From Limnoperna fortunei (taxonomy: Eukaryota > Mollusca > Bivalvia > Mytilida > Modiolidae), in the NCBI GenBank assembly GCA_944474755.1, contig OX104122.1:4675223-4739222 (forward strand): 64,000 nucleotides of DNA, read 5' to 3'. The position numbers were made by a program, and so were the translations under genes. Numbering within the stretch: the stretch's first letter is position 1; the number at the start of each line of letters is the position of its first letter. This document shows positions 1-11,347 of this stretch, piece after piece. The notes beneath the pieces are model-generated. The model did not search any database and had not been told where the DNA came from. It saw only the letters and a list, made by a program, of their open reading frames with translations.

Positions 1-388
1 CTAGTTATTATTATTTTACTGTACTTGTGACCTTATTCAGCTATTACGTTGTCTGTTAATTTTTCGTAATGATCTTTCTTTTGCATTTTTGCACAATACT
101 TAAGAATTTCATGATCTTTTGACTTATCTCTTAGATGTCTTGACTCATCTCGGTGGTGTAATATTGGGTGCTACAGACACAATCAGACTTGTTTTTGTGG
201 AAAAAACCTTGATAAAGATCCAATTTCATTCTGTTTTATTTATCTTTAGAACCAGTGTTAAGCGATGATTGATATAAAATTGCACAACAATTACTCTTGA
301 ACTTTAATGAACTATAATCTATTATGTAAAATTTTTAAATTGGTATAAAGTACCATCTGATCGTACAGTTGTATTATATTTGTTACAG
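1..388 (+). other. Intron upstream of the first visible exon
   Basis: This is AT-rich sequence without a sustained reading frame, ending in the acceptor TTGTTACAG. I see no repeat or RNA gene. It is the 3' part of an intron whose donor lies outside the window. Confidence 0.5.
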
Positions 389-660
389 TGACAGATCCGG
401 AATTTTTAAAACAAACGCCAACAGATCTTCATTTACGAAGACTTGCCCTTGTTTATAACACTACTGAAGTAATAGAATTAGTGATGGCACTGGGGTTAGA
501 ACACCAGATATTGAATGACTTGTACATAAACAGATTGTCAGAAGAAGATTATAGATTTAGAGCACTTGAGAAATGCTTTAAAATGACGTATTTTACATTT
601 GAAGACTTTAAAGCTGTTGCTGACAGTGAACACATTCAAAATCCTCACACCATTTGCAAG
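389..660 (+). CDS. Internal exon encoding a Death-like domain
   Basis: This exon starts after a TTACAG acceptor (AG at 387-388) and ends at a CAAG/GTACTA donor. It carries two bases of a split codon and then 90 complete codons, ending in phase 0. The peptide is rich in amphipathic helices. It has an LRRLALVY helix, a MALGL segment, and a LEKCFKM...FTFEDFKAVADSEHI stretch spaced like helices 1 to 6 of the Death fold. Death-fold domains make homotypic contacts in apoptosis and innate-immune signalling complexes in the cytoplasm. The phase-0 end fits the exon at 1501, and the pair leads to a second Death domain at 10403. The GTG at 388 is part of the acceptor, so this is not a start codon; the N-terminal part of the protein lies upstream of the window. 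The exact subfamily is unknown. The fold assignment rests on pattern recognition only. Confidence 0.72.
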
Positions 661-834
661 GTACTATTTAAGTAAAAAATGATTTTGTGTTGATATAGGC
701 ACAAACAGGAATGACAGAAGTAAAATATGTATGTCTCTTTCAGTAGATTATAGTGTGCAATTTTGGCCTTGTAAGCCAAAAAGTTGCCTTGAGATCAAAG
801 ATCAAAGCTTCTCAATATTTTAAAGCAATACTGA

Positions 835-1045
835 GGTGTTAAGGTAGTTTGTCTACTTTTGATGGCGGGGTATGTCTACACTGAGGTTGTGGGTTCAAGT
901 CTCATCGCGGGAATAGTGCTGTTGACTCAAATCCGAATTGACAAGAATTACCAATTTTCCTACAGTGGGTCAAGTGTTTTCTCTGTGTATTCTGGCTTAC
1001 GCACCAAATAAAAACTTGATGCCAACAAACAGCAATATTTGAAAA
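835..1045 (+). mobile_element. tRNA-derived SINE copy 1
   Basis: A Pol III B-box-like GGTTCAAGTC lies near 891. A body follows with GACAAGAATTACC, then a 3' segment TTTTCTCTGTGTATTCTGGC and AATAAAAACTTGATGCC. The same body and 3' segment recur, diverged, at 13915, 17013, 17570 (minus) and 21545 (minus), which identifies a dispersed SINE family. The A-box side is degraded and no clear target-site duplication is visible. Confidence 0.6.
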
Positions 1046-1282
1046 AGGTTTGCATGTTGAACTGATGAATATTATAACAAAAATGAAAACAGTTTTGTTT
1101 CTGGAGTAGAAGTTGAATTTCTATTTACAGGTTTGTTTGCACTTAAATTTTGTTGTTCCAGATATTTAGCTATCCACATAGAGCTAATAAAATTAAACAT
1201 AGTAATTATTTTACTTTCCTGTATACAAGCATAATCAAATGTATACAGAAAGTATGCTGTTGTTTTTCGAAGTATGATATTT

Positions 1283-1345
1283 CTTTTACATCAAGATTAC
1301 AAATTTTGACGACAAGTCAGAAACTGTAAAACTTGCATTACACCT
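1283..1345. repeat. Left part of the locus duplication, copy 1
   Basis: This segment (CTTTTACATCAAGATTAC through TTACACCT) is repeated at 3434-3498 with a few differences. In this copy it lies in the intron before the 79-nt exon. The matching right part is at 1603-1760. Confidence 0.8.
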
Positions 1346-1500
1346 TTCTTACATTTCATTTAGCAAACCTAGAAACACATTGAAGTCAGTGAGGTATTCT
1401 TCACAGTATTGAACAATGGAGCATTGATAAGAAATAATAACTCAAACAGTATGACATAATTCCTATTATAATTAATGATATCATCATTTGAATTGTTTAG

Positions 1501-1579
1501 GTTGTTAGGAAAAGAGCAAGAAAACCAACAACAGAACCAATTGTCAAAGGAAAAGTAAGAGCTGAGCATATAAGCTTTG
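1501..1579 (+). CDS. 79-nt exon encoding a basic interdomain linker
   Basis: This short exon follows a TTGTTTAG acceptor and ends before a strong GTAAGT donor at 1580. It begins in phase 0, as the exon ending at 660 requires, and ends with one base of a split codon. That base (G) joins the AC at 10403 to make an Asp codon, so the frame runs on without a stop. The peptide is about 26 residues long and strongly basic: VVRKRARKP near its start, then VKGKVRA. It would link the two Death domains and could act as a nuclear localisation signal, which is inference. A partial duplicate of this locus at 3434-3660 lacks this exon, so the exon may be gained, lost or alternatively used. Confidence 0.65.
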
Positions 1580-1602
1580 GTAAGTCACAATTATATTAAC
1601 TG

Positions 1603-1760
1603 AATCATTTAAATACCGCTGGCATTTCTTTATGTTATAGATCACATTTTGACATTAAAGATCTATCTCTGACCTTAAAAATCCATCTCTGAAATAATAG
1701 ATTTCTCAGCGACATGATAGATAACTTTACAACAATAGATCACTCCATGACATAATAGAT
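1603..1760. repeat. Right part of the locus duplication, copy 1
   Basis: Sequence from AATCATTTAAATAC onward, including the degenerate edge of the 20-bp array, is repeated at 3500-3660 at high identity. The interval 1346-1602, which contains the 79-nt exon and both of its splice sites, is absent from the second copy. Confidence 0.8.
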
Positions 1761-1978
1761 CACTCCATGTTATGATAGATCACTCAATGACATAATAGAT
1801 CAATCCATGACATAATAGATCACTCCATGACAGAATGGATCACTCCATGACATGAAAGATCACTCCATGACAGACTGGATCATTCCATGACATAATAGAT
1901 CACTCCATGACAGACTGGATCATTCCATGACATAATAGATCACTCCATTACAGAACAGATCACTCCATGACATTATAT
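1637..1978. repeat. 20-bp minisatellite, block 1 (about 17 units)
   Basis: The unit is close to ATAGATCACTCCATGACATA. The left units are degenerate and the later ones regular, typical of an array edge. A palindromic element interrupts or ends the array at 1979. The same unit makes the large block at 3531-10103. Confidence 0.9.
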
Positions 1979-2115
1979 GTTATTCCGGTCTTAGACAGGG
2001 TATATAATGTCACATTCACGGCTTAGGATTTATATTCCATGAGCCGAAGGCGAATGGATTATACGTCCTAAGCCGTGAATGTGACATTATATACCCTGTC
2101 TAAGACCGGAATAAC
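1979..2115. mobile_element. 137-bp near-perfect palindrome (foldback or MITE-like)
   Basis: Arms 1979-2028 and 2066-2115 are perfect 50-bp reverse complements (outer end GTTATTCCGGTCTTAGACAG). The inner parts 2029-2040 and 2054-2065 continue the stem with three mismatches, leaving a 13-base loop at 2041-2053. ATTATAT lies immediately left (1972-1978) and again at 2117-2123, a possible target-site duplication. It encodes no protein. Its position at the edge of the 20-bp array suggests insertion of a non-autonomous foldback element; a replication-generated inverted duplication is the alternative. Confidence 0.7.
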
Positions 2116-2123
2116 TATTATAT

Positions 2124-3240
2124 TATAGCTCACATCTTAAATTAGAAATATTTTACGTGAAAAACAAATATTTAAGATAGGTCTATGTAGCGTAAATTTT
2201 TTTGGAGACGTGATAAAGTTATCCGTATTTGTTTGGAAAATATACGTTTTAAGTGAACGCATAATATTTAAAAAAAAATGCAGTTTTATTTATAGTTTTT
2301 ATAACACAAAATTACACTCTGGAATTGGGCAAATTACGTTATTATTGATAAAATCTAAATATATTCAATAAATATTGTCCCTTAGGGCACCCCATCATTA
2401 CTTTTATGACGCTTAGACAATTCGGGATTTATAACTAAATTTTATATAAAAACAAACTACTTTTGTTGAACATTAAATTAATAAAAATAAGACAAATATA
2501 ATTACATATTAAATAACAGCGAAAATTTTCTTTTTTAAATATTAATCGTCTTCTGTTCAATAAATAACCCAATTGTATCCTTAAACTGGGAAGTGTCAAG
2601 GTAAAAGTTTGCGAAGCACCAAATTCAATATCGGTGGAGCTTGTATTGGTTTTGATTGATGTTTGGATGTCGGCGTTGATAAGTGTATTAAAATAAGAAA
2701 ACTAGTTATTGACGGTAATGTCACTTTGATGCCATTTAAATGAATACCATTGGATTTTGGGCGATGGAAATCAAAATGAATATCAACGGATTTTGACGAT
2801 GTCGTGACTGAAGAGTGCATGATGATGCAGTGCAGGTACATGTTTCTTAACTTTTAGTGCGCTTGAGATCAAGTTTCTCGTTTGTTGTTTTGTGCATTGA
2901 CACAGTTTTAAACGTATTTTTTTTAATACAAAGATCATAACAACATAAGGATGCATCATATCTAATTAGCTGGTCATAAGACATCGCCCGTTTTTATATT
3001 TGTCAAAGAGCAGAAAGCACTATCTTAAACTGGATTATTTATCATATTTATTGGATAAAGTAAGTTCTTACGTCACAACCTGCAATGATGTGGTAACTAC
3101 TGTCAATATGGCAGCCCTTATACAAAATTACCATCTATAACCCACTATAATGTTGAGGATTTAAAAAAAAACATCAAAAGGCATCAAATACATCAAAATA
3201 TGTTTGTTTTATAACATATTAATTTATCCTTTTTGTGCTC
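2124..3240. other. AT-rich intronic sequence without recognised features
   Basis: This stretch separates the palindrome from the 38-bp minisatellite. Short frames occur, including a minus-strand frame at 2596-2841, but none has a domain, credible splice sites or convincing codon use. I see nothing else to annotate. Confidence 0.4.
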
Positions 3241-3436
3241 TCCCTTTAACATCTGTAAGTAGACTTGGAACTATTATCTCCCTTTAACATCTGTAAGTAG
3301 ACTTGGAACTATTATCTCCCTTTAACATCTGTAAGTAGACTTGGATCTATTATCTTCCTTTAACATCTGTAAGTAGACTTGGAACTATTATCTCCCTTTA
3401 ACATCTGTAAGTAGACTTGGAACTATTATCTCCCTT
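3241..3436. repeat. 38-bp minisatellite (about 5 copies)
   Basis: The unit begins TCCCTTTAACATCTGTAAGT and recurs at 3241, 3279, 3317 and onward at exact 38-bp spacing with a single change (TTGGATC in the third copy). Each unit contains TGTAAGTAG, a good match to a 5' splice site. The last unit merges into the duplicated segment that starts at 3434. Confidence 0.9.
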
Positions 3437-3660
3437 TTACATCAAGATTACAAATCTTGACGACAAGTCAGAAACTGTGTAAAACTTGAATTACACCTAA
3501 ATCATTTAAATACGGCTGGCATTTCTTTATGTTATAGATCACATTTTGACATTATAGATCTATCTCTGACCTTAAAAATCCCTCTCTGAAATAATAGATT
3601 TCTCAGCGACATGATAGATAACTTTACAACAATAGATCACTCCATGACATAATAGATCAC
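3434..3660. repeat. Locus duplication, copy 2, lacking the 79-nt exon
   Basis: 3434-3498 matches 1283-1345 and 3500-3660 matches 1603-1760, but here the two parts are directly fused. The roughly 257 bp between them in copy 1, with the linker exon, is missing. As in copy 1, the sequence leads straight into the 20-bp array. Confidence 0.8.
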
Positions 3661-5436
3661 TCCATGACATGAAAGATCACTCCATGACAGACTGGATCAC
3701 TCCATGACATAATAGATCACTCCATGACATAATAGATCACTCCATGACATGATGGATCACTCCATGACATGATGGATCACTCCATGACATGATAGATCAC
3801 TCTTTGACATAATAGATCACTCCATGACAGACTGGATCACTCCATGACATGATGGATCACTCCATGACATGATAGATCACTCTTTGACATAATAGATCAC
3901 TCCATGACAGAATGGATCACTGATCATCACTCCATGTAATCGTTGATCACTCTATGACAGAAGAAATCACTCCATTGCATGAAAGATTACTCCTTTGAAT
4001 TGTAGACCACTCTATGAAATAATAGGTCACTCAATGACATAAAACATCACTCGATGGCATGACTGGATCACTCTATGACATAACAGATCACTGCATGACA
4101 TAAAAGGTCACTCAATGATATCATAGATCACTCCATGACATGATAAATCACTAAATGGCTTGATAGATCACTCCATGACAGAATGGATCACTCCATGACA
4201 TAATAGATCACACCATGGCATAACAGATCACTCCATGACACGATCAATCACTTAATGACGGAATGTATCACTTCATGACATAAAAGGTCACTCATTAACA
4301 TAATAGATCACTCCATAATATAATAGACCACTCTATGAAATAATAGGTCACTCAATGACATAAAACATCACTCCATGGCATGACTGGATCACTCTATGAC
4401 ATAACAGATCACTGCATGACATAAAAGGTCACTCAATGACATCATAGATCACTCCATGACATGATAGATCACTAAATGGCTTGATAGATCACTCCATGAC
4501 AGAATGGATCACACCATGGCATAATAGATCACTCCATGACACGATCAATCACTTAATGACGGAATGTATCACTTCATGACATAAAAGGTCACTCACTATA
4601 GATCACCCCATTACAGAATGATTGGAATGGTAGATCACTCTATGACATAAAACATCACTCCATGGCATGACTGGATCACTCCATGACATCATAGATCACT
4701 CCATGACATGACTTGATCACTCCATGACATCATAGATCACCCCTTGACATGATAGATCACTCCATGACATGATAGATCACTCCATGACATGATAGATCAC
4801 TCCATGACATAATAGATCACTCCATGACATAATAGATCACTCCTTGACATGATAGATCACTCCATGACATCATAGATCACTCCATGACATGACTTGATCA
4901 CTCCATGACATTATAGATCACTCCATGACATTATAGATCACTCCATGACATGATAGATCACTCCATGACATAATAGATCACTCTATGACATGATAGATCA
5001 CTCCATGACATCATAGATCACTCCATGACATTATAGATCACTCCATGACATTATAGATCACTCCATGACATTATAGATCACTCCATGACATGACTTGATC
5101 ACTCCATGACATTATAGATCACTCCATGACATTATAGATCACTCCATGACATGACTTGATCACTCCATGACACGATCAATCACTTAATGACAGAATGGAT
5201 CACTCTATGACATAAAACATCACTCCATGGCATGACTTGTTCACTCCATGACATGATAGATCAATCCATGACATCATAGATCACTCCATGACATGATAGA
5301 TCACTCCATGACATGATAGATCACTCCATGGCATGACTGGATCACTCCATGACATCATAGATCACTCCATAACATGAAAGATCACTCCATGACATGATAG
5401 ATCACTCTATGACATGATAGATCACTCCATGACATT

Positions 5437-7680
5437 ATAGATCACTCCATGACATTATAGATCACTCCATGACATGACTTGATCACTCCATGGCATGACT
5501 GGATCACTCCATGACATCATAGATCACTCCATAACATGAAAGATCACTCCATGACATGATAGATCACTCTATGACATGATAGATCACACTATGACAGAAT
5601 GGATCACTCTATGACATAATAGATCACTCCATGGCATGACTGGATCACTCCATGGCATGACTGGATCACTCCATGACATCATAGATCACTCCATAACATA
5701 ATAGATCATCCCATGACAGAATGGATCACTCTGACATAATAGATCACTCCATGACATGATAGATCACTCCATGCAATGGTTGATCACTCTATGACAGAAT
5801 AAATCGCTCCGTGATATGAGAGATCACTCTGGAATTGTAGACCACTCAATGACAAATAGGTCACTCAATGACATAACACATCACTCCATGGCATACCTTT
5901 ATCACTCAATGACATAATAGATCACTCCATGACATGAGAGATCATTCCATGCAGTAGTAGATCACTCTTTGACAGAATGGATCACTCCATGACATGATAG
6001 ATCACTCCTTAACATAACGGATCACTCCATGACACGATAGATCACTCCATGACATTATAGATCACTGCATGACATAATAGATCACTGCATGACATAATAG
6101 ATCGCTCCATGACACGATAGATCACTTCATGACATTATAGATCACTGCATGACAGAATAGATCACTCCATGACATGATAGATCACTCCATGACATAATAG
6201 ATCGCTCCATGACATGCTAGATTACTCCATTACATAATAGATCACCCCATGACAGAATGGATCACTCCATGACATAAAAGATCACTCCATGACATAATTG
6301 ATCACTCCATGACATGATAGATCACTCCATGACATAAGAGATCACTCCATGACATGCTAGATTACTCCATGACATAATAGATCACCCCATGACAGAATGG
6401 ATCACTCCATGACATAAAAGATCACTCCATGACATAATTGATCACTCAATGACATGATAGATAACTCCATGACATGATAGATCACTCTATGACTTAAAAT
6501 ATCACTCCATTACATAAAAGATCACACCATGACATAATTGATCACTCAATGACATGATAGATAACACCATGCCATGATAGATCACTACATGACAGAATGG
6601 ATCACTCCATGACATAATTGATCACTCAATGACATGATAGATAACACCATGACATAATAGATCACTCCATGACATAATGGGTCACTCCATGAAATAATAG
6701 ATCACTCCATGAAATAATAGATCACTCCATGACATGATAGATAAATCCATGACAATGGATCACGCCATGGCATGATAGATTACTCCACGACATAAAAGAT
6801 AACTCCATGACAGAATGGATCACTCCATGACATAATAGATCACTCTTGATATAATAGATCACTCCATGACAGAATGGATCACTCCATGACATAAAAGATC
6901 ACTTCATGACATGATAGATCACTCCATGACATGATAGATCACTCCATGACAGAATGGATCACTCCATGACATAATCGATCACTCCATGACATGATAGATC
7001 TCTCCATGACAGTATGGATCACTCCATGACATAATAGATCACTCCATGACATAATCGATCACTCCATGACATGATAGATCTCTCCATTACAGTATGGATC
7101 ACTCCATGACATAATAGATCACTCCATGACATGATAGATCTCTCCATGACATAATAGATCACTCCATGACATAATAGATCACTCCATGACATGATAGATC
7201 TCTCCATGACAGTATGGATCACTCCATGACATAATAGATCACTCCATGACATGATAGATCACTCTTGATATAATAGATCACTCCATGACAGAATGGATCA
7301 CTCCATGACATAAAAGATCACTTCATGACATGATAGATCACTCCATGACATGATAGATCACTCCATGACATAAAAGATCTCTCCATGACAGTATGGATCA
7401 CTCCATGACATAATAGATCACTCCATGACATAATCGATCACTCCATGACATAATAGATCACTCCATGACATAATAGATCTCTCCATGACATAATTGATCA
7501 CTACATGACATAATAGATCACTCCGTGACATAATAGATCACTCCATGACATGATAGATCTCTCCATGACAGTATGGATCACTCCATGACATAATAGATCA
7601 CTCCATGACATAATAGATCACTACATGACATGATAGATCATTCCATTACATAAGAGATCACTCCATGACATGATAGATCA
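5437..7680. repeat. Higher-order segment of the 20-bp array, copy 1
   Basis: This segment is repeated at an offset of 2236 bp. Markers such as AGATCACACTATG (5581 and 7817) and the 77-codon minus-strand frames (7019-7252 and 9255-9488) recur unchanged. Left divergence is at 5436 (T against G at 7672); right divergence is at 7681 (C against T at 9917). Confidence 0.85.
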
Positions 7681-9916
7681 CTCCATGACATTATAGATCA
7701 CTCCATGACATGACTTGATCACTCCATGGCATGACTGGATCACTCCATGACATCATAGATCACTCCATAACATGAAAGATCACTCCATGACATGATAGAT
7801 CACTCTATGACATGATAGATCACACTATGACAGAATGGATCACTCTATGACATAATAGATCACTCCATGGCATGACTGGATCACTCCATGGCATGACTGG
7901 ATCACTCCATGACATCATAGATCACTCCATAACATAATAGATCATCCCATGACAGAATGGATCACTCTGACATAATAGATCACTCCATGACATGATAGAT
8001 CACTCCATGCAATGGTTGATCACTCTATGACAGAATAAATCGCTCCGTGATATGAGAGATCACTCTGGAATTGTAGACCACTCAATGACAAATAGGTCAC
8101 TCAATGACATAACACATCACTCCATGGCATACCTTTATCACTCAATGACATAATAGATCACTCCATGACATGAGAGATCATTCCATGCAGTAGTAGATCA
8201 CTCTTTGACAGAATGGATCACTCCATGACATGATAGATCACTCCTTAACATAACGGATCACTCCATGACACGATAGATCACTCCATGACATTATAGATCA
8301 CTGCATGACATAATAGATCACTGCATGACATAATAGATCGCTCCATGACACGATAGATCACTTCATGACATTATAGATCACTGCATGACAGAATAGATCA
8401 CTCCATGACATGATAGATCACTCCATGACATAATAGATCGCTCCATGACATGCTAGATTACTCCATTACATAATAGATCACCCCATGACAGAATGGATCA
8501 CTCCATGACATAAAAGATCACTCCATGACATAATTGATCACTCCATGACATGATAGATCACTCCATGACATAAGAGATCACTCCATGACATGCTAGATTA
8601 CTCCATGACATAATAGATCACCCCATGACAGAATGGATCACTCCATGACATAAAAGATCACTCCATGACATAATTGATCACTCAATGACATGATAGATAA
8701 CTCCATGACATGATAGATCACTCTATGACTTAAAATATCACTCCATTACATAAAAGATCACACCATGACATAATTGATCACTCAATGACATGATAGATAA
8801 CACCATGCCATGATAGATCACTACATGACAGAATGGATCACTCCATGACATAATTGATCACTCAATGACATGATAGATAACACCATGACATAATAGATCA
8901 CTCCATGACATAATGGGTCACTCCATGAAATAATAGATCACTCCATGAAATAATAGATCACTCCATGACATGATAGATAAATCCATGACAATGGATCACG
9001 CCATGGCATGATAGATTACTCCACGACATAAAAGATAACTCCATGACAGAATGGATCACTCCATGACATAATAGATCACTCTTGATATAATAGATCACTC
9101 CATGACAGAATGGATCACTCCATGACATAAAAGATCACTTCATGACATGATAGATCACTCCATGACATGATAGATCACTCCATGACAGAATGGATCACTC
9201 CATGACATAATCGATCACTCCATGACATGATAGATCTCTCCATGACAGTATGGATCACTCCATGACATAATAGATCACTCCATGACATAATCGATCACTC
9301 CATGACATGATAGATCTCTCCATTACAGTATGGATCACTCCATGACATAATAGATCACTCCATGACATGATAGATCTCTCCATGACATAATAGATCACTC
9401 CATGACATAATAGATCACTCCATGACATGATAGATCTCTCCATGACAGTATGGATCACTCCATGACATAATAGATCACTCCATGACATGATAGATCACTC
9501 TTGATATAATAGATCACTCCATGACAGAATGGATCACTCCATGACATAAAAGATCACTTCATGACATGATAGATCACTCCATGACATGATAGATCACTCC
9601 ATGACATAAAAGATCTCTCCATGACAGTATGGATCACTCCATGACATAATAGATCACTCCATGACATAATCGATCACTCCATGACATAATAGATCACTCC
9701 ATGACATAATAGATCTCTCCATGACATAATTGATCACTACATGACATAATAGATCACTCCGTGACATAATAGATCACTCCATGACATGATAGATCTCTCC
9801 ATGACAGTATGGATCACTCCATGACATAATAGATCACTCCATGACATAATAGATCACTACATGACATGATAGATCATTCCATTACATAAGAGATCACTCC
9901 ATGACATGATAGATCA
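7673..9916. repeat. Higher-order segment of the 20-bp array, copy 2
   Basis: This is the second copy of the 2236-bp segment, adjacent to and overlapping copy 1 by 8 bp. I saw no mismatch where I compared lines, so the event is recent, gene-converted, or an assembly artefact. Confidence 0.85.
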
Positions 9917-10402
9917 TTCCATGACATAATTTATCACTCCATGACATAAAAGATCACTCCATGACATAGATCATTCCATGAAAATTGATCACACGATGAC
10001 ATGAGATCACTCCATGACATAAAAGATCAATCCATGACATAATTGATCACTCCATGACATGATAAATCCCATTCTGAAATGATAAATCTCTCCCTTAATA
10101 TATAAACAACCAATGTGAGCTTAGAAGAAAAATGTTCATTTGAATGTGCATAGCCATTCTGAGTTATTCCTTTTCCCTAATGACATCTCGATTCCAAATA
10201 CATTGTATTATTTCAAAACCACTTCTAATTTATAAACAGATGTGATACACTGACTGAGATAGGACACTTTATGTTTGTGTTTTTTATTGTTTCAAGAGAG
10301 AGCAGGCTTTTCATTTGTGTTACATTTGAAGTTTCAAACAATACTAACTTTCTATCTACATTTGTAATCTTATTTATTTATAATTGGTTCTTCATTTTTC
10401 AG

Positions 10403-10704
10403 ACAGAGAACCAGAAAAGTGGGATATGGTTGTCACTGATGAAGATATTGACAAATTAGCAACTTTAGTTGGACAAGATTCTCTTGGTTTCCTGGTGGAG
10501 CTTGATCTGACATTCCTGGACTGGGAAAAGATCGAGAGCAGTGAAAAAGATAGAGACCTGGTGAAATTAAACCGTAAGATTATGGAAGTGTGGAGGACCA
10601 AGTGTAAAGACTATAATATAAAACCAACACTAAGGACCATTGGGCAGGCCTTTGAAAATATTGGAATTAACATAAAAAACATTGAAAACCTGTTGTTTAA
10701 TTAA
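10403..10704 (+). CDS. Terminal exon encoding a C-terminal Death domain
   Basis: A pyrimidine-rich tract ending TTTTTCAG (AG at 10401-10402) precedes this exon. It completes an Asp codon, encodes 99 further residues and stops at TAA 10702-10704. The features fit a Death domain. There is an LATLVG helix near residue 14, an LVELDLTFLDWEKIESS segment, then KLNRKIMEVWRTK with the hallmark Trp. KPTLRTIGQAFENIGI follows as helices 5 and 6. With the exon at 389 this gives a protein that ends in tandem Death domains, an adaptor-type or receptor-type architecture common in expanded molluscan immune and apoptosis families. The GTG/TTG-initiated readings that begin upstream in the intron are artefacts. 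The specific family cannot be named because the N-terminal half lies outside the window. Confidence 0.82.
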
Positions 10705-10886
10705 ATAGACGATTGGTTGTTGTTAGTACTTATAAATATGAAAGCTGTGTAGTCAGTTACAGCTAGGGCTACTTATAGAGAACTTGATGTAGGATAGAAG
10801 TGTAATATTTCCTCCAAGAGTGGAATCATTATGATGAAAACACCTAAATTCTTTTGTATAATTATTGCTTACATATAAACATAATT
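10705..10886 (+). other. Proximal 3' UTR or downstream flank
   Basis: This is AT-rich sequence after the stop codon. It has no AATAAA or ATTAAA; a non-canonical TATAAA lies near 10731. No other feature is seen. Confidence 0.4.
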
Positions 10887-11309
10887 GTGTCTTATTGAAT
10901 TGTCACACCTGGGTGAGTTCGTTGTCTTATTTAATTGTCACACCTGGGTTAGTTCGTTGTCTTATTTAATTGTCACACCTGGGTTAGTTCGTTGTCTTAT
11001 TTAATTATCACACCTGGGTTACTTCGTTGTCTTATTGAATTGTCACACCTGAGTGAGTTCGTTGTCTGATTGAATTGTCACACCTGGGTGAGTTCGTTGT
11101 CTTATTTAATTGTCACACCTGGGTGAGTTCGTTGTCTTATTGAATTGTAACACCTGGGTGAGTTCGTTGTCTTATTGAATTGTAACACCTGGGTGAGTTC
11201 GTTGTCTTATTTAATTGTCACACCTGGGTGAGTTCGTTGTCTTATTGAATGGTAACACCTGGGTGAGTTCGTTGTCTTATTTAATTGTCACACCTGGGTG
11301 AGTTCGTTG
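10887..11309. repeat. 35-bp minisatellite (about 12 copies)
   Basis: The unit contains GTTGTCTTATTTAATTGTCA and CACCTGGGTGAGTTC at 35-bp spacing (for example 10921 and 10956). Variants are TTATTTAAT against TTATTGAAT and GGTGAGTT against GGTTAGTT. It begins about 180 bp past the stop codon, so it may lie in the 3' UTR. Confidence 0.93.
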
Positions 11310-11347
11310 ATTCCAGTTGGTTAGATTTACACAGCCCCCAGAGTAAG

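Larger units (their letters stand above)
661..1500 (+). other. Intron between the Death-like exon and the linker exon
   Basis: This 840-bp intron runs from GTACTA to TTTAG. It holds a SINE copy at about 835-1045 and the left part of a locus duplication (1283-1345, copied at 3434-3498). The rest is AT-rich sequence with no other feature that I can support. Confidence 0.55.
3531..10103. repeat. 20-bp minisatellite, block 2 (about 328 units)
   Basis: The unit is near ATAGATCACTCCATGACATA, so most units carry a GATC site. Common variants are GACATGATAG, GACAGAATGG, GACATAAAAG and GATCTCTCC. Both edges are degenerate. Higher-order copies are visible: about 321 bp (TAACAGATC at 4081 and 4402), and a 2236-bp duplication at 5437-9916. 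The long minus-strand frames at 7019-7252 and 9255-9488 are by-products of the repeat. Confidence 0.95.
1580..10402 (+). other. 8.8-kb intron filled with tandem repeats
   Basis: The intron is bounded by a GTAAGT donor at 1580 and a TTTTTCAG acceptor at 10402, with phase 1 on both sides. It contains two blocks of a 20-bp minisatellite, a 137-bp palindrome, a 38-bp minisatellite and the exon-less locus duplicate. Tandem repeats make up about four fifths of its length. Confidence 0.65.

Noticed and set aside
2596..2841. 81-codon minus-strand frame in the intron
   Set aside because: It has no domain, no splice signals and an arbitrary composition.
7019..7252. 77-codon minus-strand frame (and its twin at 9255-9488)
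   Set aside because: Both are translations of the 20-bp array. They stay open only where GATCTCTCC-type variants remove a TGA, and the peptide is a 20-residue echo of the DNA unit.
10271..10459. Plus-strand frame across the last intron-exon boundary
   Set aside because: It is in a different frame from the Death-domain exon and crosses its acceptor site.
10392..10601. Minus-strand frame opposite the terminal Death-domain exon
   Set aside because: It is an antisense shadow of the coding exon.
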